Shown here: positions 27,024 through 35,223 of the stretch, in pieces
Position numbering within the stretch: the first letter of the stretch is position 1
Layout: each line of letters begins with the position of its first letter
Source: Geoalkalibacter sp.
GTDB lineage: Bacteria > Desulfobacterota > Desulfuromonadia > Desulfuromonadales > Geoalkalibacteraceae
NCBI RefSeq assembly: GCF_030605225.1
Contig: NZ_JAUWAV010000001.1
Location: forward strand, 102,559 to 166,558
Direction: 5' to 3'
Length of the DNA stretch: 64,000 nucleotides
Position numbers and translations under genes: made by a program
The notes under the pieces: model-generated
The model's database searches: none
Seen by the model: the letters and a program-made list of their open reading frames with translations, nothing else
What the model was told of the DNA's origin: nothing

Positions 27024-28343
27024 ATGGATTGGTCACGGGAATGGAAGCCCTTGGCGGCGATCATCGCCGTCTTTCTTGCTTGCTATTATCTGCCCATCGA
27101 CTGGCTGCGTCAGTCGCGGCGGGTGGAAAACGCCCTGTGGGAATCCCTGCACCTGGTGAACTGGTATGCCCAGGAGCATGTCTTGCTGTGCCTAATACCG
27201 GCCTTTTTCATCGCCGGGGCGGTGGGGGTATTCGTCAGCCAGGCGGCGGTCATGAAATATCTCGGCCCCAAGGCCAACAAGGGGTTGGCCTACGGGGTCG
27301 CGTCCGTGTCGGGAACGGTGCTGGCGGTCTGCTCTTGCACCATCCTGCCCCTGTTCGCGGGGATTTATCGCATGGGCGCGGGGCTTGGTCCGGCCAGTGC
27401 CTTTTTGTATTCGGGCCCGGCCATCAATATTCTCGCCATTGTGTTGACCGGGGCGGTTTTGGGGCCCGAGATGGGCATAGCGCGCGCGGTGGGCGCGATC
27501 AGCTTTGCCGTGATCATCGGTTTGGCCATGCATCTGATCTATCGCAAGGAAGAGCAAGAGAAAATTGAAGCGTCCATCGGCATGCCCGAGCCGCAGGTGT
27601 CGCGACCCCTGTGGCAGAACGCCCTGTATTTCGGCTCGATGGTCGCCATTCTGGTGTTCGCCAATTGGGGCAAGCCCGGCGAGGCTTCTGGATTGTGGCA
27701 GGCCATTTACGCCGCCAAATGGATGCTCAGCGGGCTGTTTGCCCTGGCATTGGCGGTGATCCTGGTGCTTTGGTTCAACGTCGGAAAAACGCGCATGCTC
27801 ATCGCCGCGCTGCCGGTGGTGGTGCTGGCCTTGGCCGTGCCCCAGCATCCGACCCTGGCGTTTGTCGCGGGCGCCATCGGGCTGTCGGTCTTGACGGCCA
27901 CGGCCCGCGACGAGGCGGGTGAGTTGCGCGATTGGTTCGAGGCGAGCTGGGATTTCGCCAAGAAAATTCTGCCGCTGCTGCTGTGGGGTGTGCTGATCGC
28001 CGGAGCTTTGCTCGGTCGTCCCGAGCACGAAGGTCTGATCCCTTCCCAATGGATTGCCGGGCTGGTGGGCGGCAATTCCCTGTGGGCGAACTTGTTTGCC
28101 TCGGTGGTGGGAGCGTTCATGTATTTTGCCACCCTCACCGAGGTTCCCATTCTGCAGGGGCTCATCGGCGCGGGCATGGGCAAGGGCCCGGCCTTGGCGC
28201 TGCTCTTGTCGGGGCCGGCACTGAGCCTGCCCAACATGCTGGTGATCCGCAGCATCATGGGCACGCAGAAAACGGTGGTGTTCGTCACGCTGGTGGTGGT
28301 CATGTCGACCGTCGCCGGGATGCTTTATGGAGCGTTTTTCTAA
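27024..28343 (+). CDS. ArsP-like (DUF318) permease
   Basis: This 439-residue polytopic membrane protein has about ten helices and the DUF318/ArsP family core: GVASVSGTVLAVCSCTILPL with a conserved Cys-x-Cys, GIYRMGAGLGPASAFLYSGP and AINILAIVLTGAVLG, repeated in diverged form in the second half (YFATLTEVPILQGLIGAGMG, LSGPALSLPNMLVI). Characterised members export trivalent organoarsenicals or metals. Here the gene heads an operon with a thioredoxin-like protein, YedE and TusA, so a thiol/sulfur or metalloid substrate is equally plausible. The arsRC-acr3 operon is 10 kb away on the other strand. Confidence 0.8.
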   Translation: MDWSREWKPLAAIIAVFLACYYLPIDWLRQSRRVENALWESLHLVNWYAQEHVLLCLIPAFFIAGAVGVFVSQAAVMKYLGPKANKGLAYGVASVSGTVLAVCSCTILPLFAGIYRMGAGLGPASAFLYSGPAINILAIVLTGAVLGPEMGIARAVGAISFAVIIGLAMHLIYRKEEQEKIEASIGMPEPQVSRPLWQNALYFGSMVAILVFANWGKPGEASGLWQAIYAAKWMLSGLFALALAVILVLWFNVGKTRMLIAALPVVVLALAVPQHPTLAFVAGAIGLSVLTATARDEAGELRDWFEASWDFAKKILPLLLWGVLIAGALLGRPEHEGLIPSQWIAGLVGGNSLWANLFASVVGAFMYFATLTEVPILQGLIGAGMGKGPALALLLSGPALSLPNMLVIRSIMGTQKTVVFVTLVVVMSTVAGMLYGAFF

Positions 28344-28360
28344 CCAAGGAGACCCAGACC

Positions 28361-28648
28361 ATGAAAAAGATCAAGATTCTCGGAACCGGCTGCGCCAAGT
28401 GTCACAAGCTCGAGGAAAACGCCAAGGCCGCCGCGGCGGCGCTAGGATTGGATTGTGAGTTCGAAAAAGTCAGCAACATCAACGACATCGTAAAGTTCGG
28501 CATCTTGGCGATGCCTGGACTCGTGGTGGATGACAAGCTTGTTTCCTCGGGCAAGGTTCTTTCTGCTGAGGACATCAAAAAATCTGATCGGCTGAATTCC
28601 GTCGCATCTCGATTTTTATCATTGGCTTGGGTCCAGATATGCCGCTAA
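28361..28648 (+). CDS. Small thioredoxin-like protein with altered C-terminus (possible frameshift)
   Basis: This 95-residue protein of the small redox-active thioredoxin-like family (about 77 residues in homologues) has the Cys pair in LGTGCAKCHKLEEN and the cis-Pro loop in LAMPGLVVDDKLVSSGK. It commonly follows DUF318-type permeases. After EDIKK the reading frame continues for 21 residues with no family resemblance. The change occurs at an A6 run (28577-28582); one extra A would give EDIKKI and a stop at TGA 28585-28587, the expected family end. The extended frame overlaps the yedE start by 10 bases. Either a one-base deletion or sequencing error occurred, or slippage there couples the two genes. 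Confidence 0.8.
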   Translation: MKKIKILGTGCAKCHKLEENAKAAAAALGLDCEFEKVSNINDIVKFGILAMPGLVVDDKLVSSGKVLSAEDIKKSDRLNSVASRFLSLAWVQICR

Positions 28649-29745
28649 GCACCTTCTGGTTGTGGTTTTTTGCCTATCTCGGCATTGGCCTGCTGCTCGG
28701 CACGGTGCTCTATCGCAGTGATTTCTGCATGGCGGGTATGTTGCGCGATGCTTTCCTGTTCAGGGATCGGACGCGGCTGCGTCATCTGTTTCTTGCCGTC
28801 ATGCTCACGCTTTTTCTCTTTCTACTGGTGCGCGAGAGCGGATGGCAGACCTTTGAGAGCCCGGCGGGGTTTAACCGCGGATCTCTGCTGGGCGCGGCGG
28901 GCGGGGTGGTGTTCGGCATCGGCATGGTGCTGGCCGGCGGCTGCGTGTTCAGCACCCTGTACAAAATGGCCGGCGGCAATCTGACCTACGTCCTGGTGTT
29001 TTGCGGGATCATCACCGGCAGTCTGCTCTATGCCGAATTCTTTCCCTGGCTGCATGTTCTCGAGCAGCAGTTGGCCTTAGGGGGAGCGGCAAGCCTGAAT
29101 CAACTCTGGCCGCAAGCGGCCCGCGCGGCAAGCTGGCTTCTGGTCGCCGGGTCGGTCATTCTGTTTATCCGCTGGCAGCGCCAAGGACGGTGGCAGATTC
29201 ACTCGGCCGCCGAGGGCTTTGTTCAGCCCTGGCTGGCCGCCGTTTTTCTCGCCTGGCTCAATGGGGCAGCCTATCTGCTCAGCGGCCTTCCCATGGGCAT
29301 TTCCACGGCTTACGCCAAACTCGGGTCGTTTGCAGAAAATCTATTTCTGCCCGCCCATGTGGCGCAGTTGGAGTATTTCAACCGAATCACCTTGGTGATC
29401 AAGGCCGGAGAAACCTTGCTGTACGGCGGCGCCGGGCCGCGGCTGGATATGGTGGCCTACACCGAAGGCGCGCTCTTGTTGGGCATACTGCTGGGAGCGT
29501 TTTTCAATGCCCTGCTGCTGCGTGAATTACGTATCCATGGCTGGCCGCCGATGCGCCAAGGTGGCGCGGCTTTTGCTGGAGGAGTGTTGCTGGCCCTGGG
29601 AGCGCGTATGGCCAATGGTTGCAACATTAAACACCTGTTGGGCGGCTTGCCGCTGCTCTCGTTCCAATCCCTGCTGTTTTTCGGCGGGTTGCTGGTCGGT
29701 ACCTGGTTGGGTGCGCGCCTGCTGCCCCGCATCATTCTGAGGTGA
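28639..29745 (+). CDS. YeeE/YedE (TsuA-like) sulfur-compound transporter
   Basis: This 368-residue membrane protein has two diverged copies of the DUF395 sulfur-transport repeat. The first contains YRSDFCMAGM and GIGMVLAGGCVFSTLYKMAGG. The second contains LALGARMANGCNIKHLLGG. The Cys residues in the CxxG/GGC/NGC positions match those that pass thiosulfate in the characterised family member. Pairing with the tusA-like gene four bases downstream supports import and onward transfer of sulfur (thiosulfate or a related species). The ATG at 28639 lacks a good ribosome site and overlaps the end of the preceding frame, so translation may depend on coupling. A TTG at 28627 is an alternative start. Confidence 0.82.
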   Translation: MPLSTFWLWFFAYLGIGLLLGTVLYRSDFCMAGMLRDAFLFRDRTRLRHLFLAVMLTLFLFLLVRESGWQTFESPAGFNRGSLLGAAGGVVFGIGMVLAGGCVFSTLYKMAGGNLTYVLVFCGIITGSLLYAEFFPWLHVLEQQLALGGAASLNQLWPQAARAASWLLVAGSVILFIRWQRQGRWQIHSAAEGFVQPWLAAVFLAWLNGAAYLLSGLPMGISTAYAKLGSFAENLFLPAHVAQLEYFNRITLVIKAGETLLYGGAGPRLDMVAYTEGALLLGILLGAFFNALLLRELRIHGWPPMRQGGAAFAGGVLLALGARMANGCNIKHLLGGLPLLSFQSLLFFGGLLVGTWLGARLLPRIILR

Positions 29746-29748
29746 GCC

Positions 29749-30009
29749 ATGGAGTCCAGGGAGATCATCGAAACCATCGACCTCAATATTCTCGGCCAGG
29801 TGTGTCCGGCCTGTCTGCTGGTGGTTCTGAAAGCCCTCAACACGCACGAAGCGCGTTTGCGCGGCGGCCGCACGCGGCTGTTGGTGCGGACCGACCATCG
29901 CGACAGCACGCGCACGGTGCCCGAATCGGCACGCAAGATGGGCTATGAAGTGGAAGTCAGGAAAGTGGACGGTTTCTACGAGATTTCCATTGGGAGTAAA
30001 CATGCGTAG
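29749..30009 (+). CDS. TusA/SirA family sulfur-carrier protein with CPAC motif
   Basis: This 86-residue protein has the TusA-type start LDxxGxxCP (here DLNILGQVCPACLLVVLKAL) with the persulfide-carrying Cys. The canonical sequence is CPxP; here it is CPAC, giving a second Cys three residues after the first. The rest (LLVRTDHRDSTRTVPESARK, then GYEVEVRKVDGFYEI) fits the alpha/beta TusA fold. It follows yedE by four bases and its stop lies within the start of the histidine kinase, so all are cotranscribed. It likely accepts sulfur from the YedE transporter or a thiol protein. Confidence 0.82.
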   Translation: MESREIIETIDLNILGQVCPACLLVVLKALNTHEARLRGGRTRLLVRTDHRDSTRTVPESARKMGYEVEVRKVDGFYEISIGSKHA

Positions 30010-31330
30010 GTCCGATGAAATCCCGTCCGGCGAGACCCAGGCGTGCGCCGAGTTGCGGACCGCCAATCAGGCCTACGCACGTTATATTCGGGACAAGACC
30101 AACCAGCTGCTGGAAATGATGGGGACCCGTACCCTGCAACCCGAGGAATTGGATGATCAAGCGCTGATCGAGTTGGATCCCATCGGCATCGTGGCCGGGT
30201 CGTTCAAGCAGATCCTTGCCCATCTCAACCAGACCATCGAGGAATTGCGGCAGGCCCGGGCGGCGGAAACGGAACAGCGCGAGTTTTATCTGCGGGAAAA
30301 ACTCAAGCTGATTCAGGTCATCGAAAGCCTCTCGGAAGGCTTGTTGGTGCTCGATGAGCACAACCGGATTGTGTCCTGCAACCGGGCGGCGGACGAAATC
30401 ACCGATGGGTCGGCGACCGAAATGCTCGAGCAGCCCCTGGAGGCCCTGTTTCCCGACATGGAGCCTTTCCTGCGACCTGAAGCGCGAGATATGCAGGGGG
30501 GGGAGATCCGCCATCGCACCCGCGATGGGCGCGAACGCCTGCTTTCCGCCAATATCGGGCGGCTGCTGGACAGGGAAGGGCAGTGCATCGGCCGGGTACT
30601 GACCTTTCGCGACAGTACCGATGAGAAGAAACGCACCGAACTCTACCACCGCGCCGAAAAACTCGCCGCCATCGGACAGCTCTCCGCCGGGGTGGCCCAT
30701 GAACTCAATACCCCCTTGGGCAGTGTGCTGGGATATGCACGGCTGCTCCTCAAGGATCGAACCCTCAACGCGACGCAACGGGCCTGGACCGAGATCATCG
30801 CCGAGCAGGTGAAAAAGAGCAGCGCCATCATTCAGGGACTGCTGCGCTTCGCCCGCCAGTCCAATCCGGCGCAGCGCTGCCTCAGCGCTTGCCGCCTCAA
30901 CGACATCATCACCCAGACCCTGCCGGTGCTCTCCACGGAGCTGAGCAAGCGCAAAATCGAATTGGTCAGCGACTTGGAACCCTTGCCCGCGGTGATGGCC
31001 GATCCCCGCGAACTGGAGCAGTTGGTGCTCAATCTGACCATGAACGCCCTGCAAGCCATCGGCGCCAAGGGGCGCATCGAGGTCCGCACCCGTCATGTCG
31101 GCTCGCGCGTGCTGATGACGGTCGAGGACAACGGGCCGGGTATTCCCGAACAGATCCGTTCGCGCATCTTCGATCCCTTTTACACCACCAAGCCCCTGGG
31201 CGAAGGCACGGGGCTGGGGCTGTCCATCTGCTCGGGGATCGTCAGCGACCTGGGGGGAACCATCGATGTCGCCAGCCGCGAAGGGCAGGGGGCGACCTTC
31301 ATTGTGTCACTGCCGGCCGAGCAGGTCTGA
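30002..31330 (+). CDS. Soluble PAS-type sensor histidine kinase (NtrB-like)
   Basis: This 442-residue protein has no membrane helix: a helical N-terminal section (residues 1-110), a PAS domain (about 110-215: IESLSEGLLVLDEHNRIVSC and RDSTDEKKRTELYH), HisKA with the phospho-His near residue 232 in GVAHELNTPLGSVL, and a HATPase with N, G1 (VEDNGPGIPEQ) and G2 (GTGLGLSICSG) boxes. It is followed by a sigma-54 response regulator and should phosphorylate it. The start at 30002 overlaps the tusA-like stop; the frame extends to 29945, but inside tusA. Cotranscription with sulfur-transfer genes suggests a cytoplasmic redox or sulfur signal. Confidence 0.88.
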   Translation: MRRSDEIPSGETQACAELRTANQAYARYIRDKTNQLLEMMGTRTLQPEELDDQALIELDPIGIVAGSFKQILAHLNQTIEELRQARAAETEQREFYLREKLKLIQVIESLSEGLLVLDEHNRIVSCNRAADEITDGSATEMLEQPLEALFPDMEPFLRPEARDMQGGEIRHRTRDGRERLLSANIGRLLDREGQCIGRVLTFRDSTDEKKRTELYHRAEKLAAIGQLSAGVAHELNTPLGSVLGYARLLLKDRTLNATQRAWTEIIAEQVKKSSAIIQGLLRFARQSNPAQRCLSACRLNDIITQTLPVLSTELSKRKIELVSDLEPLPAVMADPRELEQLVLNLTMNALQAIGAKGRIEVRTRHVGSRVLMTVEDNGPGIPEQIRSRIFDPFYTTKPLGEGTGLGLSICSGIVSDLGGTIDVASREGQGATFIVSLPAEQV

Positions 31331-31375
31331 TATCAGCAATCCGCAAAATCTGCCGTCAACCGGGAGTTCTCCGTG

Positions 31376-32719
31376 ATGTTCACCCCGTCCATTCTCATCG
31401 TTGAAGATGATCTGCGCATGCGCCAACTGCTGCGCGATACCCTGGCCGCCGAGGAGATCGCGGCGGAAGTCAGCGACGACAGCCGCGAGGCGGCGCGCAT
31501 CCTGGAATCGCAGAAGATCGATATCGTCATCACCGATTTGATGATGCCCCATCTCGACGGCATGGAAATCCTCGCGCGCGCTCGGCGGAGCAATCCCGAT
31601 TGCGCGGTGATTCTCATCACCGGCTACGGCACCATCGAGTCGGCGGTGGCCGCGATCCGCAAAGGGGCCTATGACTATGTGCAGAAACCCTTTGAGCCCG
31701 ACGCCCTGCTGCTCATCGTGCGCCGCGCCCAGGAACACGTGCGGCTGCTGCGCGAAAACCAACGTCTGCGCCGCCAGGTCGAGGAACTGCACGGCGAGGA
31801 ACTGATCGGCACCAGCCCGCGAATGATGGAACTCAAGGCTTTTCTCGCCAAGGTCGCGCCCTTCGACACCACGGTGCTCATCCAGGGGGAAACCGGCACC
31901 GGCAAGGAACTCGTCGCTCGGCTCATCCATCAGTGGAGCGCGCGCGGCACGCAACGGTTTCTGCCGGTGAACTGCGGGGCGCTGCCCGAACCCTTGCTGG
32001 AATCCGAGTTGTTCGGGCATGCGCGCGGAGCTTTCACCGGCGCCGATCGCGACAAAAAGGGTTTATTCGAGACGGTTGACAAAGGCACGATTTTTCTTGA
32101 TGAAATCAATTCCATCTCGCCGGCTTTTCAGGTCAAGCTGCTGCGGGTGCTGCAGGAAGGGACCTATCTCAAGGTTGGTGGACGCGACCCGCAAAAGGTC
32201 GACGTGCGGGTCATCGCCGCCGGCAATACGCCCCTGGACAAGGAGGTCGAGGCGGGTCGCTTTCGCAAGGATCTTTACTATCGTCTCAATGTGGTGCCCG
32301 TGGACATCCCGCCCCTGCGCGAACGCCGCGAGGACATCGCTCTTCTGGTCCATCACTTTCTGGCCAAATACGGCGCCAAGTACGGCAAGCGCCTCAAGGG
32401 GATCAACGCGCGGGCGCTGGATCTTCTGCGCGGCTATGCCTGGCCGGGCAACGTGCGGGAACTGGAAAACATCATCGAGCGCGCCATCATCGTGGCCGAA
32501 ACAAGTGAGCTGAAGCCCGAGCATCTGCCGTCCTTGACCGCGCCATCGGCCGGCCCGACCTTGGTGGACGATGATTTGATGCCCCTTGACGAACTGGAAA
32601 AACGCATGATTTTTAGGGCATTGCGCCACACGGACGGCAATCGCGGCAAGGCTGCGGAGATTTTAGGCATCAGTCCGGTCTCCCTGTGGCGCAAGCTCAA
32701 GAAGTACGAATCCTCCTGA
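31376..32719 (+). CDS. Sigma-54-dependent response regulator (NtrC family)
   Basis: This 447-residue protein has a receiver domain (1-120) with Asp54 in VITDLMMPHLDGME and Lys in YVQKPF. The AAA+ domain (about 145-380) has Walker A GETGTGKE, the sigma-54 contact loop GAFTGAD, FLDEINSI (Walker B) and RKDLYYRLNV. A C-terminal Fis-type helix-turn-helix follows (GNRGKAAEILGISPVSLWRK). Either GTG 31373 or ATG 31376 may start it; ATG is used here. It should activate a sigma-54 promoter, and a good one lies 174 bases downstream, before the split-Soret-type cytochrome gene. Confidence 0.93.
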   Translation: MFTPSILIVEDDLRMRQLLRDTLAAEEIAAEVSDDSREAARILESQKIDIVITDLMMPHLDGMEILARARRSNPDCAVILITGYGTIESAVAAIRKGAYDYVQKPFEPDALLLIVRRAQEHVRLLRENQRLRRQVEELHGEELIGTSPRMMELKAFLAKVAPFDTTVLIQGETGTGKELVARLIHQWSARGTQRFLPVNCGALPEPLLESELFGHARGAFTGADRDKKGLFETVDKGTIFLDEINSISPAFQVKLLRVLQEGTYLKVGGRDPQKVDVRVIAAGNTPLDKEVEAGRFRKDLYYRLNVVPVDIPPLRERREDIALLVHHFLAKYGAKYGKRLKGINARALDLLRGYAWPGNVRELENIIERAIIVAETSELKPEHLPSLTAPSAGPTLVDDDLMPLDELEKRMIFRALRHTDGNRGKAAEILGISPVSLWRKLKKYESS

Positions 32720-32836
32720 TCGGATCACCTGCGCGTCAGGAAATTTTTATGCTTCCCATGGCCGACCCCGGTTTTCCCTTACCGTTCTGCTCATTAATTT
32801 TTCTTTCATGACATTTCTTTCAAGGTGAACGATTGT

Positions 32837-32864
32837 TTTCATTTTGAAATGCGTATTCATGAAT
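32837..32864. promoter_or_regulatory. Candidate activator sites upstream of the sigma-54 promoter
   Basis: Two short perfect palindromes lie upstream of the sigma-54 promoter: TTTCA-TTT-TGAAA at 32837-32849 and ATTCATGAAT at 32855-32864. They are 30-55 bases from the minus-24 element, closer than most enhancer sites for NtrC-type activators. They are candidates only, since short AT-rich palindromes occur by chance. Confidence 0.3.
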
Positions 32865-32892
32865 GATGAGCGAAAAGACGCAGTTTTTCTTC

Positions 32893-32907
32893 TGGCATAC
32901 CCTTTGC
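32893..32907 (+). promoter_or_regulatory. Sigma-54 (minus 24 / minus 12) promoter
   Basis: TGGCAT-N5-TTGC at 32893-32907 matches the sigma-54 consensus (TGGCAC-N5-TTGC), with GG at 32894-32895 and GC at 32906-32907 exactly ten bases apart. It points at the cytochrome gene starting at 32993, giving a leader of about 75 bases. It follows directly after a sigma-54 response regulator gene, which is the likely activator. Confidence 0.8.
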
Positions 32908-32992
32908 TGTAATAAAAACCACAGAGGGAAAAACCAACAAGGTCCCATTCGAGGGGCTTCAACCGCGAAGCGAACAAGGGAGGCAGAACATC

Positions 32993-33841
32993 ATGGACAA
33001 GGATCGCAGAAAAGTTCTCGGGATGGCAGGATGCATGGCCGCGGCGGGTGTTCTCGGCGGCGGCGCGCTGAAGTTGGTCGGCGCGCAGGATGCCAAGCCG
33101 GAAGCCAAGCAGCAAATCACCAAGCGCCCCGAGGTCAAGCTGGACAGCAAGGGCAAGGTGCTGCATGAGCCCCTGCCCTATGTGGCGCTGGATCCCGAGG
33201 CGGCGCTGGATCTGTCCTACACCAACAAGCTCATGGGCGATTGCATGTACGGGGTGTTTTCCACCATCGTCGAGATGCTCGCCGAAAAAGTCGGCGGCCC
33301 CTATCTGACCTATCCGACCACCGTGACGCGCGTCGGCGCGGGCGGCATCGTCGGTTGGGGCGCCACCTGCGGCGCGGTTCAGGGCGCCGCCATGGCGATC
33401 TACCTGGTTTCGCCCAATCCGACGCCGGTGATCGACGAGGTGCTTAACTACTACCAGTACACCATGCTGCCGGACGTCAAACCCAAAAACGCCAAGATGG
33501 ACATCGTGCCCTCCAAGGCCGATTCGACCCTGTGTCACGTCTCGATTTCCCACTGGACCAAGGCCTCCGGCGCCAAGGCCTTTTCCAAGGAGCGCACCGA
33601 GCGCTGCGCACAGTTGGCCGCGGATTTGACCCGCAAAACCGTCATGGCGCTCAATGAACAGCTCGCCGGAGAATTCAAGGGGGTGTTTCCCATCCCCGAG
33701 GAGGTGAAGGCGTGCCGCGCCTGCCACGACATGGGCGGGGCCATGGAAAACACCCGCGGCAAGATGAACTGTCTGACCTGTCACAGCGGGCACGACGAGA
33801 TCAAGCCCAATATTTACGAAAAACCGCCCGTGAAACTCTAA
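32993..33841 (+). CDS. Split-Soret cytochrome c-like protein (C_GCAxxG_C_C domain plus two haems)
   Basis: This 282-residue exported protein has a twin-arginine-like signal (KDRRKVLGMAGCMAAAGVLG). A C_GCAxxG_C_C-type domain follows (LMGDCMYGVFSTIVEMLA, then GAGGIVGWGATCGAVQGAA and a later LCHVS), which is expected to hold an Fe-S cluster. A C-terminal section has two haem c sites, CRACH near residue 240 and CLTCH near residue 259. This combination is that of the split-Soret cytochrome first described in Desulfovibrio, a periplasmic two-haem, Fe-S protein of uncertain function. It has a GGGAGG box nine bases before the start. A sigma-54 promoter and two-component pair directly upstream suggest tight, signal-dependent control. 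Confidence 0.8.
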   Translation: MDKDRRKVLGMAGCMAAAGVLGGGALKLVGAQDAKPEAKQQITKRPEVKLDSKGKVLHEPLPYVALDPEAALDLSYTNKLMGDCMYGVFSTIVEMLAEKVGGPYLTYPTTVTRVGAGGIVGWGATCGAVQGAAMAIYLVSPNPTPVIDEVLNYYQYTMLPDVKPKNAKMDIVPSKADSTLCHVSISHWTKASGAKAFSKERTERCAQLAADLTRKTVMALNEQLAGEFKGVFPIPEEVKACRACHDMGGAMENTRGKMNCLTCHSGHDEIKPNIYEKPPVKL

Positions 33842-33887
33842 GGCTGCTTTACTTCCTAACCTCGTCTCTTGACGAGACAACCTCTTG

Positions 33888-33917
33888 GGGCCGGCCGCGA
33901 CGCCGGCCCATTTTATT
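33888..33917. terminator. Rho-independent terminator between the cytochrome and moeA genes
   Basis: Stem GGGCCGGC (33888-33895) and GCCGGCCC (33902-33909) with a six-base loop is followed by ATTTTATT. It lies between convergent genes and touches the moeA stop codon. A second small hairpin, CTCGTC-TCTT-GACGAG, is at 33861-33876. Confidence 0.75.
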
Positions 33918-35172
33918 CATCCAGGCTTGGTTGTCGATTGTCCACGCCGATCGCCCCCGGGCCGCGAAAATTGCCCTGGGGCAGGTAGAGCAGCATGACT
34001 TCGACCTCGTCGCCGCGATGCAGGTCGGGGCTGTGGGCGGGAACCGCGAGCAAGGCCTGGGCCTGCTGCATGCCGCGATTCTGGCCCGAACTCTGGCGGC
34101 TGGCGGGGGTGAACAGGTAGCGGCCCTGCTCCTCGTCGATGCGACCCCAAAGAAAGCACTGGCGTGAGCCGCCGCCATGCACCCTGGCGGTCAGGATGGC
34201 TCGGCAATGCGGCGCCAGGGGATCGCGATAACCGGCCAGCCGACGCAGGGCCGGGCGCACGAAGAGTTGAAAGGTGGCGGCGGCTGCGGCGGGATTGCCG
34301 GGCAGGCCGAAGACGGGTGTGCCCTTGACCGTGCCGAACAGCACGGGTTTGCCGGGCTTGATGGCGACTTTCCAGAAGCCGAGCTGAAAACCAAGGTCAT
34401 TGAGGCAGCTCTGCACCAGATCGTAATCGCCCATGGACACCCCGCCGGTGGTGAGCAACAGATCAGCCTCCAACCCTTGGGCAAGACGCTCCGTGAGGGC
34501 TCCGCGCTGGTCGGAGGCAATGGCCAGGGGCCAGACCGTGCAGCCCTCCTCGCGCAATCGCGCGCTGATCAGGTAGAGGTTGGAGTTGACGATCTGCCCG
34601 GGACCTGGACGAACCCCGAGATCGACCAGTTCGTCGCCTGTGGTGAGCAGCGCCACGCGCGGCTGGCGGTATACCTGAACGCGTGCCACTCCGGCTGAGG
34701 CGAGGAGACCGATTTCTCCGGCGCGCAGGGTCGTACCCTCCTTCAGCAACTCTTCCCCCTCGCGAAATTCCTCACCGCGATAGCGCACGTGATCGCCTTT
34801 TTTCACCGGTTTGCGCGGGCGGATGCGCCCTGCGTCCTCCACCACGTCTTCCAGGGCCACGACCGTATCGCAGCCTTCGGGCAGGGGCGCGCCCGTCATG
34901 ATTTTCACCGCCGCGCCGACCGAAACCTTCTGTGCGAAGCCGCCGCCGGCCCGCGCCGTTCCCGCGACCTGGAGTTCATCTCGAAGCGCAAGGGACGCAT
35001 GGGCAAAGGCGAAGCCGTCCATGGCCGAGTTGTCGGCCGGGGGCATGTCCCAGCCGGCGACGACATCGCGGGCGAGGGCCCGGCCCAGGGCCTCGGGTAG
35101 CGGCAGTTCCTCGGCGGGCAGGGGGGAGAGGGTCCGCAAAACCGTTTCCAGGGCTTGCTGATAGGTCAACAT
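33913..35172 (-). CDS. moeA: Molybdopterin molybdotransferase MoeA
   Basis: This 419-residue protein inserts molybdate into adenylylated molybdopterin. Family features: an N-terminal ADNSAMDGFA segment, IMTGAPLPEGCDTVV, ALLTTGDELVDLG, LLLTTGGVSMGDYD, and FGLPGNPAAAAATFQLFVRP, followed by a small C-terminal beta domain. The start at 35172 (MLTYQQAL) is chosen because a GGAGA box lies about eight bases upstream; the frame extends ten codons further without support. It is the last gene of a mobA-mobB-modE-like-moeA series and supplies cofactor for NarG. Confidence 0.93.
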   Translation of the reverse strand: MLTYQQALETVLRTLSPLPAEELPLPEALGRALARDVVAGWDMPPADNSAMDGFAFAHASLALRDELQVAGTARAGGGFAQKVSVGAAVKIMTGAPLPEGCDTVVALEDVVEDAGRIRPRKPVKKGDHVRYRGEEFREGEELLKEGTTLRAGEIGLLASAGVARVQVYRQPRVALLTTGDELVDLGVRPGPGQIVNSNLYLISARLREEGCTVWPLAIASDQRGALTERLAQGLEADLLLTTGGVSMGDYDLVQSCLNDLGFQLGFWKVAIKPGKPVLFGTVKGTPVFGLPGNPAAAAATFQLFVRPALRRLAGYRDPLAPHCRAILTARVHGGGSRQCFLWGRIDEEQGRYLFTPASRQSSGQNRGMQQAQALLAVPAHSPDLHRGDEVEVMLLYLPQGNFRGPGAIGVDNRQPSLDE

Positions 35173-35223
35173 GGGAAGTCTCCGTGGCGAGCAAAAAAGC
35201 AACGATCCGGGCGTGATGGGGAG

